Positions 20,346-29,622 of a stretch of 64,000 nucleotides of DNA are shown here, one piece after another (position 1 is the first letter of the stretch; each line of letters starts with the position of its first letter). This DNA is from Nocardia arthritidis (GTDB lineage Bacteria; Actinomycetota; Actinomycetes; Mycobacteriales; Mycobacteriaceae), in the NCBI RefSeq assembly GCF_011801145.1, contig NZ_CP046172.1:7812001-7876000 (forward strand), in the 5' to 3' direction. The position numbers were made by a program, and so were the translations under genes. The notes beneath the pieces were generated by a model. The model made no database searches, was not told where the DNA came from, and saw nothing but the letters and a program-made list of their open reading frames with translations.

Positions 20346-21029
20346 GTGACGTCGATCACACCTGACGAGAATCCGGCGGCCATGCTGTCCGTCTCACCGA
20401 TCGGGGTCGGTCCGGTCTTCAGCCCCGGCGCACCGCTGACCACCGCGGAACCCACCGAACGCAGCGATGCCGCGCGCAACCGGCGGCTGCTGCTCGACGC
20501 CGCCCAGGAACTGCTGCACCGGCACGGCGTCGACGCGCTCACCATGGACGCGCTGGCCAAACACGCCGGGGTCGGCAAGGGCACGATATTCCGCCGCTTC
20601 GGCAATCGAGCCGGATTGATGCATGCGCTGCTCGATCACTCGGACCAGAAATTCCAGGCCGCCTTCATGTTCGGGCCGCCACCGCTCGGTCCGGGTGCGC
20701 CGCCGGTGGAACGGCTCATCGCATTCGGCCGGGCCCGGCTGCGCGATATCGATATAGAGGGTGAGATCCACCGGGCCGCCGAGGTCGGCGAGGGCGCCGA
20801 CCGCTATGCGGGAGCTCCGTACAACACCCTCAAGGCACATGTGATGATGCTGCTGCGCCAAACCGCGGCATCCGGCGAAATCCCGTTGCTCGCCGACACT
20901 TTGCTCGCGCCGCTGGACGCCCGGCTGGTGATGGCACAGCTGCACGGTGCGGGCTATTCGATCGACCGGATCGGCGACCAATGGGAGCTGCTGGTCCGGC
21001 GGATGGTGCCGGACCGCCAGCTAAAGTGA
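20346..21029 (+). CDS. TetR-family transcriptional regulator
   Basis: This 227-residue protein has an N-terminal TetR helix-turn-helix at about residues 42-90 ([42 protein letters not shown]) and an alpha-helical ligand domain ([20 protein letters not shown]). A roughly 40-residue Pro-rich tail precedes the DNA-binding domain; the GTG at 20346 is used, though an internal start is possible. It probably represses the divergent FMN reductase gene and itself. Its stop overlaps a GTG in the nadE leader, so read-through into nadE is likely. Confidence 0.85.
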   Translation: MTSITPDENPAAMLSVSPIGVGPVFSPGAPLTTAEPTERSDAARNRRLLLDAAQELLHRHGVDALTMDALAKHAGVGKGTIFRRFGNRAGLMHALLDHSDQKFQAAFMFGPPPLGPGAPPVERLIAFGRARLRDIDIEGEIHRAAEVGEGADRYAGAPYNTLKAHVMMLLRQTAASGEIPLLADTLLAPLDARLVMAQLHGAGYSIDRIGDQWELLVRRMVPDRQLK

Positions 21030-21034
21030 CGGCC

Positions 21035-21862
21035 ATGGGGTCCCTGCGTGAACAGATCATCGCCGAACTAGGCGTCCAGTCCGAGATCGTGCCGAAGCTG
21101 GAGGTGCGGCGCCGGGTCGACTTCCTGAAGGACTACCTGCGCGCCACTCCCGCAACGGGTTTCGTGCTCGGCATCAGCGGCGGCCAGGATTCCGCGCTCA
21201 CCGGGCGGCTGTGTCAGCTCGCCGTCGAGGAACTGCGCGCCGATGGCGTCGACGCCACGTTCGTCGCGGTGCGGCTCCCCTACGGTGTGCAGGCCGACGA
21301 GGCCGACGCCCAGATCGCGCTGGAGTTCATCCGGCCCGACCGGTCCGTCGTCGTGAATGTCCGGCCCGGCGCCGACGCACTCGCCGCCGAGGTCGCCTCG
21401 GCGCTGGCGGGCGAGCGGCTGCGCGACTTCGTGCGCGGCAATATCAAGGCGCGCGAGCGGATGGTGATCCAGTACGCCATCGCCGGACAGGAGAACCTGC
21501 TGGTGGTGGGCACCGACCACGCCGCGGAGGCGGTCACCGGCTTCTTCACCAAATACGGCGACGGCGGCGTCGACCTCACCCCGCTCACCGGGCTCACCAA
21601 ACGCCAGGGCGCCGCGCTGCTCCAGGAACTCGGCGCACCGGCCAGCATCTGGTCCAAGGTGCCGACCGCCGACCTCGAGGACGACCGCCCCGCCCTCCCC
21701 GACGAGGAGGCGCTCGGCCTGCGCTACGCCGAAATCGACGACTACCTCGAGGGCAAGGATGTCACGCCCGAGGTGGCCGCCAAGCTGGAGACGATCTTCC
21801 GCAACACCAGGCACAAGCGCACCGTCCCGGTCACCCCGCTCGACACCTGGTGGCGCGCTTAG
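21035..21862 (+). CDS. nadE: Ammonia-dependent NAD+ synthetase
   Basis: NadE amidates nicotinic acid adenine dinucleotide with ammonia and ATP, the last step of NAD synthesis. The 275-residue product has the same length as the E. coli enzyme, and contains the P-loop [61 protein letters not shown] and [17 protein letters not shown]. There is no N-terminal glutaminase domain, so it uses free ammonia; many actinobacteria use the glutamine-dependent form instead. The ATG at 21035 is chosen; a GTG at 21026 overlapping the TetR stop would add three residues. It ends overlapping the stop of the convergent DUF1003 gene. Confidence 0.96.
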   Translation: MGSLREQIIAELGVQSEIVPKLEVRRRVDFLKDYLRATPATGFVLGISGGQDSALTGRLCQLAVEELRADGVDATFVAVRLPYGVQADEADAQIALEFIRPDRSVVVNVRPGADALAAEVASALAGERLRDFVRGNIKARERMVIQYAIAGQENLLVVGTDHAAEAVTGFFTKYGDGGVDLTPLTGLTKRQGAALLQELGAPASIWSKVPTADLEDDRPALPDEEALGLRYAEIDDYLEGKDVTPEVAAKLETIFRNTRHKRTVPVTPLDTWWRA

Positions 21863-22266
21863 GATTTCGAATCCGGCTCCTCGACGAGCCTGCGGTGCAG
21901 CTCCTTGGTCATCGCATGGATGGCGACGGTCAGCTCCGTATTGGTCTTCAGCTCCAACTCCTGCGCCTTGAAGTCGTGATCGGCCTTCACCTGCTGGAAT
22001 TCGGCCTGCCGGTTCTGGCCGATCATGACGAAGGTGGACAGGAAGATCGCCTCCAGCGACACCACCAGCGTCAACGTCGGCCATGGGCTCTGTTCACACC
22101 AGATCATCCAGACCGCGAACAGCAACGCATGGATGTAGACGAACCACATGGATCCGGCGAACCGGGTGATCCAGTCGGCGATCCGCAGCTGAATGCTCGC
22201 CGCGCGCTTCGCCTCGAATTTCAGGATGGCCGGGTGGCGGATCACCCGTTCGATCGGGTCGGACAT
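21859..22266 (-). CDS. DUF1003 membrane protein
   Basis: The 135-residue protein has the DUF1003 arrangement: [23 protein letters not shown], a short loop with [25 protein letters not shown] (two membrane helices) and a charged C-terminal helix beginning [21 protein letters not shown]. The function of this family is unknown. The ATG at 22266 ([11 protein letters not shown]) is used. Its stop overlaps the nadE stop by two bases. Confidence 0.85.
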   Translation of the reverse strand: MSDPIERVIRHPAILKFEAKRAASIQLRIADWITRFAGSMWFVYIHALLFAVWMIWCEQSPWPTLTLVVSLEAIFLSTFVMIGQNRQAEFQQVKADHDFKAQELELKTNTELTVAIHAMTKELHRRLVEEPDSKS

Positions 22267-22320
22267 CGGAATCCTCACGTGGATGGGCGTTTCCGCGCCA
22301 GATGCTAGCCCCCGCACCCG

Positions 22321-22366
22321 GTTTTCGAACCGCACACCTGCTGTTTCATGTGTACGGTTCGAAGAC
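22321..22366. promoter_or_regulatory. Imperfect inverted repeat between moaD and the DUF1003 gene
   Basis: GTTTTCGAACCGCACAC (22321-22337) faces GTGTACGGTTCGAAGAC (22350-22366): 12 outer bases pair with one mismatch and the inner CACAC/GTGT pairs with one offset base. It lies 55 bp before the DUF1003 start and 190 bp after the moaD stop. It may be an operator or a terminator for the moaA-moaD transcript; no T-run follows. The rest of 22367-22553 shows no gene. Confidence 0.4.
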
Positions 22367-22553
22367 GGGGTGCGGCACCGAATTACCTACCGACTCAAAG
22401 GCAAACGCGGCAGTGGACCATACGGACAGGCCGACCCTGGAGCGAACCGCCACCACCGCATGCCCACGCACGCCCGTGCCCAGCTGGGGCGATCCAGTCG
22501 TCGTAGCGGCGCAACCAGAAACCCGACGCACCGATCCGTCGGAACCGGCCGTC

Positions 22554-22796
22554 CTACCCGCCCGCAAATGGCGGCAGCACGTCCACCCGCGGGGTCAGCG
22601 CCACCGAAACATCCCGCGTGAGCTCATCCCCCACCAGGAATGCGCAGACCTTCAGCATGGGCTCGAGTTCTGTCCCATACGAGGCCGACAGCGCCGTCCG
22701 CAGGTCGGCCACCGTCGCGCCCGGCGGAAGATCCAGCACCTCGGAACTCTTGCCGACCGCGTCGGCGATCGCGGCGAAGTAGCGGACCTCAACCAC
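22554..22796 (-). CDS. moaD: MoaD/ThiS-like molybdopterin synthase sulfur carrier
   Basis: This 80-residue ubiquitin-like protein starts [19 protein letters not shown] and ends LPPFAGG, with the essential C-terminal Gly-Gly that is thiocarboxylated to deliver sulfur to precursor Z. Its GTG start overlaps the moaA coding end by 8 bp, so translation is coupled. MoaE, the other half of molybdopterin synthase, is at 26530-26976 on the opposite strand. Confidence 0.92.
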   Translation of the reverse strand: MVEVRYFAAIADAVGKSSEVLDLPPGATVADLRTALSASYGTELEPMLKVCAFLVGDELTRDVSVALTPRVDVLPPFAGG

Positions 22797-23847
22797 CGAT
22801 GGCTCCCATCGTCCGTTCCGGCGGCACGAAATCCGCCGCGTCGATACCGTGGCCCGCCCACTTGTGCCACATGGCGCCGCGCCAGATGGTGGCGATCTCG
22901 GCGTCGTCGGCGCCGGAGCGCAGTGCCTGACGCAGATCGTATTCCTGGTCGCTGAACAGGCACGAGCGCAGCATGCCGTCGGCGGTGAGCCGGGTGCGAT
23001 CGCAGGTTTCGCAGAATTTGCGGGTGACCGAGGCGATGATGCCGACGCTCGCCGGGCCCGCGCCGATCCGCCATTTCTCGGCGGGCGCGGCCGGATCCGA
23101 CCGTCCGATCGGGCTGAGGGTGAAGCGTGCGCCGAGCACCTCGAGCAGTTCGGCGGCGGTGACCATATTGGCCCGCGCCCACTCGTGGTCGGCGTCGAGC
23201 GGCATCTCCTCGATGAACCGCAGTTCACAGCCCTCGTCCAGGCACCACTGCAACAGATCCGGTGCGCCGGAAAGGGTTTCGCGCATGAGCACGGCATTGA
23301 CCTTGACCGGGGCCAGCCCGGCGTCGCGGGCGGCGCGGATGCCGGCGAGCACCGACTCGAGGCGATCGCGGCGGGTCAGCCTGGCGAAACCGGCGCGGTC
23401 GACGGTGTCGAGGGAGATATTGACCCGGCTCAGCCCGGCGGCGGCGAGCGCCCGCGCCCGATGCCGCAGGCCCACCGCGTTGGTGGTCATGGCCAGCGGA
23501 ATGTCGGGGACGGCGGCGTGGCAGCCGGCGATGATCTGTTCGAGGTCGCGGCGCATCAGCGGCTCACCGCCGGTGAACCGGACCTCCCGGACCCCGAGAT
23601 CGCGCACCGCGAGGGTGACCAGCCGGACGATCTCGTCGGCGGTGAGCAGCTCGTGGCGGGGGATTTCCGGCAGCCCCTCCTCCGGCATGCAGTAGGTGCA
23701 GCGCAGCGAACACTTTTCGGTGATGGACACCCGCAGATCGCGGGCGATGCGCCCGAAGCGATCGAGCAGTACCGGTGTGTCGGGACGTCCATCGAGTGCG
23801 GGGCGCCCGGATCGCACGGCGGGAATCCCTATGTCGACCAACGTCAC
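22789..23847 (-). CDS. moaA: GTP 3',8-cyclase
   Basis: MoaA is the radical-SAM enzyme that with MoaC converts GTP to cyclic pyranopterin monophosphate. The 352-residue product has the N-terminal cluster CSLRCTYC (CxxxCxxC), [10 protein letters not shown] for SAM, the C-terminal cluster CETC with a third Cys in MLRSC, and the functional C-terminal Gly-Gly (GAIGG). The GTG at 23847 is chosen because GGAG lies about 8 bases before it. It is divergent from moeA and overlaps moaD. Confidence 0.96.
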   Translation of the reverse strand: MTLVDIGIPAVRSGRPALDGRPDTPVLLDRFGRIARDLRVSITEKCSLRCTYCMPEEGLPEIPRHELLTADEIVRLVTLAVRDLGVREVRFTGGEPLMRRDLEQIIAGCHAAVPDIPLAMTTNAVGLRHRARALAAAGLSRVNISLDTVDRAGFARLTRRDRLESVLAGIRAARDAGLAPVKVNAVLMRETLSGAPDLLQWCLDEGCELRFIEEMPLDADHEWARANMVTAAELLEVLGARFTLSPIGRSDPAAPAEKWRIGAGPASVGIIASVTRKFCETCDRTRLTADGMLRSCLFSDQEYDLRQALRSGADDAEIATIWRGAMWHKWAGHGIDAADFVPPERTMGAIGG

Positions 23848-23860
23848 TTCTCCATTATGA

Positions 23861-23882
23861 CCGGTCGGCTGCGAACGACCGG
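23861..23882. promoter_or_regulatory. Inverted repeat in the moaA/moeA divergent region
   Basis: CCGGTCG (23861-23867) and CGACCGG (23876-23882) form a 7-bp inverted repeat with an 8-base spacer inside the 147-bp divergent promoter region. It could be an operator for coordinated Moco gene control; no Moco riboswitch was recognised. Confidence 0.3.
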
Positions 23883-23994
23883 CTGTGCCCACCGACAAAA
23901 CCGGTTCCGGTCGCGGCTCCGGCGGGCCGTAGCTTCCTCCGAAGGGCCCGTCGGCCCGGCAAGGCGCGGGCCCGCGCATGTTTATGCTGACCGC

Positions 23995-25221
23995 ATGACT
24001 TCTCGGCCAGTTACCTCCCCGGCCAGGTCGGTCGATGACTACCGCGACAGCATCGAGCGGCTGCTGCGGCCGCTCGCCGCGCGCGCGGTGCGCTCGGCCG
24101 CGGTGCCCGAGGCGCTGGGCAGACAGTTGGCGACGGATGTGCGTTCACCGATCGACCTGCCGGTATTCCGCAATTCGGCGATGGACGGCTACGCGGTGCG
24201 CGCCGCGTCGGTGGTGGTGGCGCCGGTGACGCTGCCGGTGGCCGGGGTGGTCGCGGCGGGCGCCGCCGGGCAGACGCCGCTGCCCGCGGGCGCGGCGATG
24301 AAGGTGATGACCGGCGCGCCGATACCGCCCGGCGCCGATTGCGTTGTCCCGGTGGAAGATGTTCGCGCCGAAGGGGATTCGATCGTCGTCGAGCGCGGTC
24401 GCGCGGCAGGCGAATTCGTGCGCGAGGCGGGCGCCGATGTGCGGACCGGCGAGCTGCTGGTGCGCGCCGGAACGGCGTTGGCGCCGAGGCATATCGCGGC
24501 GCTCGCGGCGGTCGGGCTCGCGGAAGTTCCCGTCTTCCAGCCGATTCGGGCCGCGGTGATCACCACCGGCGACGAACTCGTCCCCGCCGCAACACCATTG
24601 CGTCCCGGCCAGATCTACAATTCCAACGGCATCGCGCTCGCCGCGGCGCTGATCGCGAACGGGGTCGAGGTCGTCTCCGTGGAGCACAGCACCGACGATC
24701 CCGGCGTCTTCCGCCGATTGCTTTCCGCCGCGACGAGTTCCGCCGATATCGTGTTCACCTCCGGCGGCGTGTCCAAGGGCGATTTCGAGGTGGTCAAGGA
24801 CGTATTGGCGCCGCTCGGTGGGCAATTCGGCTCGGTCGCGATGCAGCCGGGCGGGCCGCAGGGGCTCACCGTGGTGGACGGCGTTGCGGTGCTGAGCTTT
24901 CCGGGTAATCCGGTGAGCACCATGGTGTCGTTCGAGGTGCTCGCCCGCCCGATACTGCGCGCGCTCGCCGGACTGCCGCCGGTGCCCGGCCACGAGCTCC
25001 CGCTGCGCAATGCCATCCGCTCGCCGGAGGGGCGCAGGCAGTTCCTGCGCGGCACGCTGGAGCGCGGCGGACCGCATGCGGATCCGGTGGCGGTGGCGGT
25101 GGCCTCCGGGCCCGGATCGCATCTCGTCGCCGGTATGGCCTGGGCGGATGTGCTGATCGATGTGCCCGCCGAGGTCACCTCGCTGCCGATCGGCGCGACT
25201 GTGCGAGTCTGGACACTATGA
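23995..25221 (+). CDS. moeA: Molybdopterin molybdenumtransferase
   Basis: MoeA inserts molybdate into adenylylated molybdopterin. The 408-residue product has all domain landmarks: [13 protein letters not shown] near the N-terminus, [18 protein letters not shown], the MoCF-type core [19 protein letters not shown] and [15 protein letters not shown], and the C-terminal domain with [13 protein letters not shown]. The stop overlaps the ATG of the moaC-moaB gene (ATGA), giving translational coupling. Confidence 0.96.
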   Translation: MTSRPVTSPARSVDDYRDSIERLLRPLAARAVRSAAVPEALGRQLATDVRSPIDLPVFRNSAMDGYAVRAASVVVAPVTLPVAGVVAAGAAGQTPLPAGAAMKVMTGAPIPPGADCVVPVEDVRAEGDSIVVERGRAAGEFVREAGADVRTGELLVRAGTALAPRHIAALAAVGLAEVPVFQPIRAAVITTGDELVPAATPLRPGQIYNSNGIALAAALIANGVEVVSVEHSTDDPGVFRRLLSAATSSADIVFTSGGVSKGDFEVVKDVLAPLGGQFGSVAMQPGGPQGLTVVDGVAVLSFPGNPVSTMVSFEVLARPILRALAGLPPVPGHELPLRNAIRSPEGRRQFLRGTLERGGPHADPVAVAVASGPGSHLVAGMAWADVLIDVPAEVTSLPIGATVRVWTL

Positions 25222-26543
25222 GTGAGTTGTCGCATGTCGACCGGGACGGCCGCGCCCGCATGGTCGACGTGAGCGCGAAGGCCGAGACCGCGAGGATCGC
25301 CGTCGCCGCTGGCGAACTGCGGACCACCGCGGAGGTGGTGCGGCTTGTCCGGGCCGACGGCATGCCGAAGGCCGATGTGCTGTCCACCGCCCGGCTCGCC
25401 GGTATCGGCGGTGCGAAGAAGACCTCCGAGCTGATCCCGCTCTGCCACCAGCTCGCGCTGTCCTCGGTGAAGGTGGAATTCGGATTCACCGAGGACACCA
25501 TCACCATCGAGGCGACGGCGAAGACCAAGGGCCCCACCGGAGTCGAGATGGAGGCGCTCACCGCGGTCGCGGTCGCCGGACTCACCCTGCACGACATGGT
25601 GAAGGCGGTGGATCCGGCCGCGACACTGAACGCGGTGCGGCTGCTCACCAAAGACGGTGGGAAGCACGGACATTGGGAGCGCGCCGAATCACACAGCGAT
25701 GCGGCGCATCCCGGCAGCACGCCGCATCCCGGCAGCACGCCGCATCCCGGCAGCACGCCGCATCCCGGCAGCACGGCACATCCCGGCAGCACGGCACATC
25801 CCGGCAGCGCGGCGCATTCCAGTGGCGCGGCACATTCCGGCAGCGCGCCACAATCCGGCAGCGCGCCACAATCCGCCAGCGCGGCGCATTCCAGTGGCGC
25901 GGCACATTCCGGCAGCGCGCCACAATCCGCTAGCGCGGCGCAATTCAGCGGCACGGCACAATCCAGCGGCGCGGCCGAATCCACTGTTACAGCAGCGACA
26001 GACGAGACACACAACCATCAGCACGCCGAATCCGGCCACGGCACAACCCGATCCGGCGATACCGCGCGAACAGCCGTTGTACTGGTCGCGTCCACCGGCG
26101 CGGCGGCGGGCACGCGGGTGGACACCACGGGCCCGGTGCTCACGGAATGGCTTACCCGTCTTGGTTTTTCGGTGCGCGGGCCGCTGGTCTACGCCGACGC
26201 GCGGATCGCGGACGGTCTGGCCGATGCGCTGACATCCGCGCCCGCGCTGGTGATCAGCACCGGCGGCACCGGGGCCTCCCCCACCGACGCGACACCCGAG
26301 GCCACGCTGGCCGTACTCGACCGCGAGCTGCCCGGCGTCGCCGAAGCGATCCGGCAGCGTGGCACGGCGAAATTCCCGCTCGCGGCGCTGAGCCGAGGGG
26401 CCGCCGGGCTCGTCGGGCGCTCGGTGGTGATCAACCTGCCGGGGTCGCCCGGCGGGGTCAAGGATGGGATGGCGGTGCTGGAGCCGCTGCTCGACCATCT
26501 GCTCGCGCAAGTAGCCGGAGGCGGCGATCATGACCACAAGTGA
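25218..26543 (+). CDS. moaC: MoaC-MoaB (Mog-type) fusion protein with hexapeptide-repeat linker
   Basis: Residues 1-155 are MoaC, cyclic pyranopterin monophosphate synthase (LIPLCHQLALSSV, TGVEMEALTAVAVAGLTLHD, MVKAVDP with the catalytic Lys/Asp). Residues about 283-430 are a MoaB/MogA-type adenylyltransferase domain (ISTGGTGASPTDATPEAT, NLPGSPGGVKDGM). Bifunctional MoaC/MoaB proteins exist in other bacteria, so fusion alone is not new. The unusual part is residues 164-259: sixteen hexads such as HPGSTP, HSSGAA, HSGSAP and QSASAA, followed by a His-rich piece (ETHNHQHAESGHG). The tail GGGDHDHK is also His-rich and could bind metal. Overlaps moeA by 4 bp and moaE by 14 bp. Confidence 0.93.
   Translation: MSELSHVDRDGRARMVDVSAKAETARIAVAAGELRTTAEVVRLVRADGMPKADVLSTARLAGIGGAKKTSELIPLCHQLALSSVKVEFGFTEDTITIEATAKTKGPTGVEMEALTAVAVAGLTLHDMVKAVDPAATLNAVRLLTKDGGKHGHWERAESHSDAAHPGSTPHPGSTPHPGSTPHPGSTAHPGSTAHPGSAAHSSGAAHSGSAPQSGSAPQSASAAHSSGAAHSGSAPQSASAAQFSGTAQSSGAAESTVTAATDETHNHQHAESGHGTTRSGDTARTAVVLVASTGAAAGTRVDTTGPVLTEWLTRLGFSVRGPLVYADARIADGLADALTSAPALVISTGGTGASPTDATPEATLAVLDRELPGVAEAIRQRGTAKFPLAALSRGAAGLVGRSVVINLPGSPGGVKDGMAVLEPLLDHLLAQVAGGGDHDHK
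25707..25994 (+). repeat. 18-bp in-frame tandem repeat (16 units) in the moaC-moaB linker
   Basis: Sixteen 18-bp units encode hexads. The first five are nearly identical (HPGSTP or HPGSTA), then units drift to HPGSAA, HSSGAA, HSGSAP, QSGSAP and QSASAA. A three-hexad block (HSSGAA, HSGSAP, QSASAA) recurs in units 11-13, so blocks have been re-duplicated. The frame is kept, as 18 is divisible by 3. This is a minisatellite in a protein-coding gene and is likely to vary in length between strains. It is not a CRISPR array. Confidence 0.92.
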
Positions 26544-26976
26544 ACATATCGGGACCGGTGGGGTGCGCCTGGCCAGATTGTCCACCGAGCCGCTGGATCC
26601 GGCCGAGGCCGAGGCCGCGGTGACCGGACCAGAGCACGGCGCGGTCGTGGTTTTCACCGGCAAGGTGCGCAATCACGATGGCGGACAGCCGGTTTCCGCG
26701 CTGGAATACTCCGCGCACCCCGACGCGGAGCGGTTCCTGCACCGCTGCTGCGCCGAATCGGCAACGGCCACCGGACTTCCGGTGGCGGCGGTGCACCGGG
26801 TGGGCGATCTGACCATCGGCGATCTCGCCATCGTCGTCGCGGTCGCCGCACCGCATCGCGCGGAGGCCTTCGCCGCCTGCGCCGAACTGGTGGACCGGAT
26901 CAAGCACGAGGTGCCGATCTGGAAGCGCCAGCGCTTCGCGGACGGTTTGTCCGAATGGGTCAACGCCTGCGGCTGA
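26530..26976 (+). CDS. moaE: Molybdopterin synthase catalytic subunit
   Basis: MoaE transfers two sulfurs from MoaD thiocarboxylate to precursor Z to make molybdopterin. The 148-residue product has HGAVVVFTGKVRNHD, LEYSAHPDAERFL, HRVGDLTIGDLAIVVAVAAPHR and the catalytic Lys region KHEVPIWKRQRF. Its ATG overlaps the moaC-moaB 3' end by 14 bp. It is the last gene of the rightward Moco operon. Confidence 0.96.
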   Translation: MTTSEHIGTGGVRLARLSTEPLDPAEAEAAVTGPEHGAVVVFTGKVRNHDGGQPVSALEYSAHPDAERFLHRCCAESATATGLPVAAVHRVGDLTIGDLAIVVAVAAPHRAEAFAACAELVDRIKHEVPIWKRQRFADGLSEWVNACG

Positions 26977-27117
26977 ACGCATTACGGCTGCGTCTCATTC
27001 GGCCCGACATCGCTGTGATGTGGCTAACATCGGCACCCGCCGTGAGGCGTAGCGCACAGGTTCGATGACGAATCCCCACCTCCCGGCTACCGTTTGGCGC
27101 ACGAGGAGGAGAACGGC

Positions 27118-28125
27118 ATGGGCACCGACCAGGTTCTGCTGCATCGATTCGTCATCAATCAGTTATCGGCACAGGGGCTGGACCGGGAGCGGTTGATCCG
27201 GGAGGCAGGCGTGCCCGAGTGGACCATGTCGGGAGATGACGTCCACCTGCCGAGCCACACCTTCGGCCGGCTCTGGGAGCTGGGCGCGCACGGCCTCGGC
27301 GATCCGCACGTCGCACTGCATGTGGCCAGCCGGTACGAAATGCGCAGCCTCGGCCTCTACGACTACCTGTTCGCGACCGCCCCCACCCTCGGCGCGGGCC
27401 TGGCCACCTGCGGCCCCTACGTCACCGCGGTCACCACCAACCACCGGTTCGACCTGGTCGCCGAGAACGAGCGCGAGGTCACCCTCTACCTCGACATGAT
27501 CGAGGGTGACGGCGCGGGTCGCGACCTCACCCAGCTGTGGGGGCTGTCGGCAGTGCTGAGCCGCGCCCGGCGGGTGGTCCGCGGCGATGTGGTTCCGATC
27601 CGGGTGGCGCTGCGCCAGCGGGCACCACGCGACACCCATCCGTTCGTCGAGGTATTCGGCACGGCCGCAATCGAATTCGACGCACCGACGGATTCCATGA
27701 CCTTCCGGGCCGCGGATATGGAGCTGCCGCTCACCACCAGCGATCCGGTGCTGGCCACCGTCCTGCGGCCGCTGGCCGAGGCGCTGCCGCCGCCCCCGCC
27801 GCTCGCCGCCGCGTGGCCGGAGCGGGTGGCCGAGGCGCTGGCGGCGGCCTTCGAGGCGGGCGAGGTATCGCTGGACCGGGTGGCACGCAGGCTGGCCACC
27901 AGCCCGCGGACGCTACAGCGGCGGCTCATGGAGGCGGGAACCACGTGGCGCCGGGAACTGGATCGGGCGCGCAAAACCCGTCTGGCACAGGCGACTTCGA
28001 CCGGGCCACTGAGCCGGGCCCGGCAGGCCGAACTGCTCGGCTACGCCGACGCGGGCTCGATGAGCCGGGCGGCCCGCCGTCTGGCCGGGCACCAAGCCGC
28101 CCACTCGCAGGGCCAATTCGACTGA
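27118..28125 (+). CDS. AraC-family regulator with N-terminal arabinose-binding-like (OruR-type) domain
   Basis: The 335-residue protein has an N-terminal sensing domain (HRFVINQLSAQGLDRERLIREAG, LWELGAHGLGDPHVALHVASR) of the type found in ornithine- and fatty-acid-responsive AraC regulators, and a C-terminal pair of helix-turn-helix motifs (LDRVARRLATSPRTLQRRL and RQAELLGYADAGSMSRAARR). The ligand is unknown. The ATG at 27118 follows AGGAGGAG, a strong ribosome site. The adjacent small gene on the other strand is convergent, 5 bp away; 26977-27117 shows no further features. Confidence 0.85.
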   Translation: MGTDQVLLHRFVINQLSAQGLDRERLIREAGVPEWTMSGDDVHLPSHTFGRLWELGAHGLGDPHVALHVASRYEMRSLGLYDYLFATAPTLGAGLATCGPYVTAVTTNHRFDLVAENEREVTLYLDMIEGDGAGRDLTQLWGLSAVLSRARRVVRGDVVPIRVALRQRAPRDTHPFVEVFGTAAIEFDAPTDSMTFRAADMELPLTTSDPVLATVLRPLAEALPPPPPLAAAWPERVAEALAAAFEAGEVSLDRVARRLATSPRTLQRRLMEAGTTWRRELDRARKTRLAQATSTGPLSRARQAELLGYADAGSMSRAARRLAGHQAAHSQGQFD

Positions 28126-28130
28126 ACCGC

Positions 28131-28322
28131 TCAAACTTTCAGGTTGTCCGCGGCGATGCGCCAGAACGTTGCCCGTTCGATGGTCTGGAAGTCCCAGCCG
28201 TGCGCCACTTTCCGGGACGCGGCGACTATGGCGGGCACGTCGAAGTCGTCGCGGGTCGCGGTGCCCTTGGCCTCCAGCGCGGCGATGACGTAAGCGGTGG
28301 CGCTCTCCCGATTCTGGGACAT
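28131..28322 (-). CDS. Hypothetical 63-residue protein
   Basis: This short protein (MSQNRESATAYVIAALEAKG, then ATFWRIAADNLKV at the end) is mostly alpha-helical by pattern and has a good AGGAG site 6-7 bases before the ATG. It has no recognised domain. Codon use matches its neighbours, and the reading frame fills the gap before the AraC gene neatly, so it is probably a real gene of unknown role. Confidence 0.6.
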   Translation of the reverse strand: MSQNRESATAYVIAALEAKGTATRDDFDVPAIVAASRKVAHGWDFQTIERATFWRIAADNLKV

Positions 28323-28465
28323 GGGACTCTCCTATCGCACACGGTCGATGACGGCTCACCGGTACAGCCGAAGCGCCCCGCGGCGGGGCAGACTGCAAGT
28401 CTGCTAAGAGTTAACCGGAGATCACCAGCGCAGAACGCGCCAAGGTCGGGCAGAACGCGCCAAAG

Positions 28466-29503
28466 TCACTGCGGCGTGTACCGCCACACGCCGAGCATGG
28501 CCTGCTCGTCCAGCGGGTCCCGCGCCGTGTGCACCGTATCGCGCAGCCGGGCGACCGCCCGTTCGGTATCGAGCCCGGCGCCGATCAACACCAGCCTGCT
28601 CGCGCGCGATTCGCCCCGGCGCCAACCCGCCGGCTCGAAGCTGATGTGCCGTCCCACCATGTGCAGCACGAACTTTCGCCGCTCCTCCGCGACGCCGAAG
28701 GCGGCGAAGCCCTTCGCCCGGAACAGTCCGGCGGGCGGGTCCTCCAGGAATCCGATCAGCCTGCGCGGATCCAATTCCCGTTCGCTGGTGAAGGATACGG
28801 TCGAATAGTCGTCGTGCAGGTGCCGGTGGTCGGCGTGCCCGTGCTCGTGGTCGTGCTCGTCGAGCAGTTCGTCGAAACTCAATTGTTCGGCGACCGTTGG
28901 CTTTTCGCGTACCGGCGCGTCGAAGAGCAGGCCGGGATCGAGCCTGCCGTGCGCTGTCGCGTACACCGGAACCTGACCGACCGCGGCGGCGATATCCGCG
29001 CGCAGTGCCGCCAGGCGCTCGGCGGGCACCCGGTCCGCCTTGTTGACCACCACCAGGTCGGCCAGCCGCAGATGGGTGACCAGTTCCGGATGCCGCGCGC
29101 TGGTTTGCGGGAACTGTTCGGCGTCGACCACCTCGACCAGGCCGCCGTAGCGGATGCGCGGATTGTCGCTGCCCACCACCATTCGGATCAGGTTGCGCGG
29201 CTCGGCCAGCCCACTCGCCTCCACCACGATCACGTCGATCTTGGCGCGCGGCTGGGCCAGCCGGGTGAACAGCTCGTCCAATTCGCTGACGTCCACCGCA
29301 CAGCACACGCAGCCGTTGCCGAGGGAAACCATCGCGTCGACCTGCCCGGCGACCAGCATCGAATCGATATTGATCGCCCCGAAATCGTTGACGACGACGC
29401 CGATTCGGGTGCCGCGATTGTTCCGGAGCAGATGGTTGAGCAGGGTGGTCTTACCGGAGCCGAGGAAGCCCGCGACGATAATCACCGGAATCGGTTCCAC
29501 CAT
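28466..29503 (-). CDS. CobW/COG0523-family metallochaperone GTPase
   Basis: The 345-residue protein has the P-loop GFLGSGKTTLLNHLL, the CxCC metal motif GNGCVCCAV, the Asp/Glu-rich EASGLAEP segment, NKAD guanine-specificity motif (VVVNKADRV), a His-rich stretch (HDHEHGHADHRHLHDD) and a C-terminal CobW domain (RRKFVLHMVGRHISFEP). Family members pass zinc, cobalt or nickel to client enzymes using GTP. The client here is not shown. Starts at GTG 29515, ATG 29503 and GTG 29500 are all possible; the ATG is used. No Zur-like operator was recognised upstream. Confidence 0.9.
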   Translation of the reverse strand: MVEPIPVIIVAGFLGSGKTTLLNHLLRNNRGTRIGVVVNDFGAINIDSMLVAGQVDAMVSLGNGCVCCAVDVSELDELFTRLAQPRAKIDVIVVEASGLAEPRNLIRMVVGSDNPRIRYGGLVEVVDAEQFPQTSARHPELVTHLRLADLVVVNKADRVPAERLAALRADIAAAVGQVPVYATAHGRLDPGLLFDAPVREKPTVAEQLSFDELLDEHDHEHGHADHRHLHDDYSTVSFTSERELDPRRLIGFLEDPPAGLFRAKGFAAFGVAEERRKFVLHMVGRHISFEPAGWRRGESRASRLVLIGAGLDTERAVARLRDTVHTARDPLDEQAMLGVWRYTPQ

Positions 29504-29553
29504 GCCAACACCCACCTCGTTCGTCCGTCACCGCGCGACCACCGGCAAGAATA

Positions 29554-29600
29554 GGCCCTGCCCCGAAGTCCGCCGCCGGATGGGACTTCGGGACAGGGCC
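29554..29600 (-). terminator. Hairpin terminator after the amidase gene
   Basis: An 18-bp stem (29554-29571 with 29583-29600) has an 11-base loop. One position is a C-A mismatch in plus-strand RNA but G-U in minus-strand RNA, so it best serves the leftward amidase transcript. It is followed by a weak T-containing stretch. Confidence 0.7.
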
Positions 29601-29622
29601 CGGGCTCGCCGGTGGTCGGCGA

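Noticed and set aside
22321..22366. Moco riboswitch near moaA
   Set aside because: The repeat is on the moaD/DUF1003 side and too simple; no Moco-switch core sequence was found upstream of moaA or moeA.
22302..22955. 217-codon plus-strand frame opposite moaD and the moaA end
   Set aside because: It runs antisense to two certain genes and is Arg/Pro/His-rich without a recognisable fold.
25707..25994. Regular 18-bp repeats as a CRISPR array
   Set aside because: Units abut without spacers, stay in frame and encode hexapeptides inside moaC-moaB; no cas gene is near.
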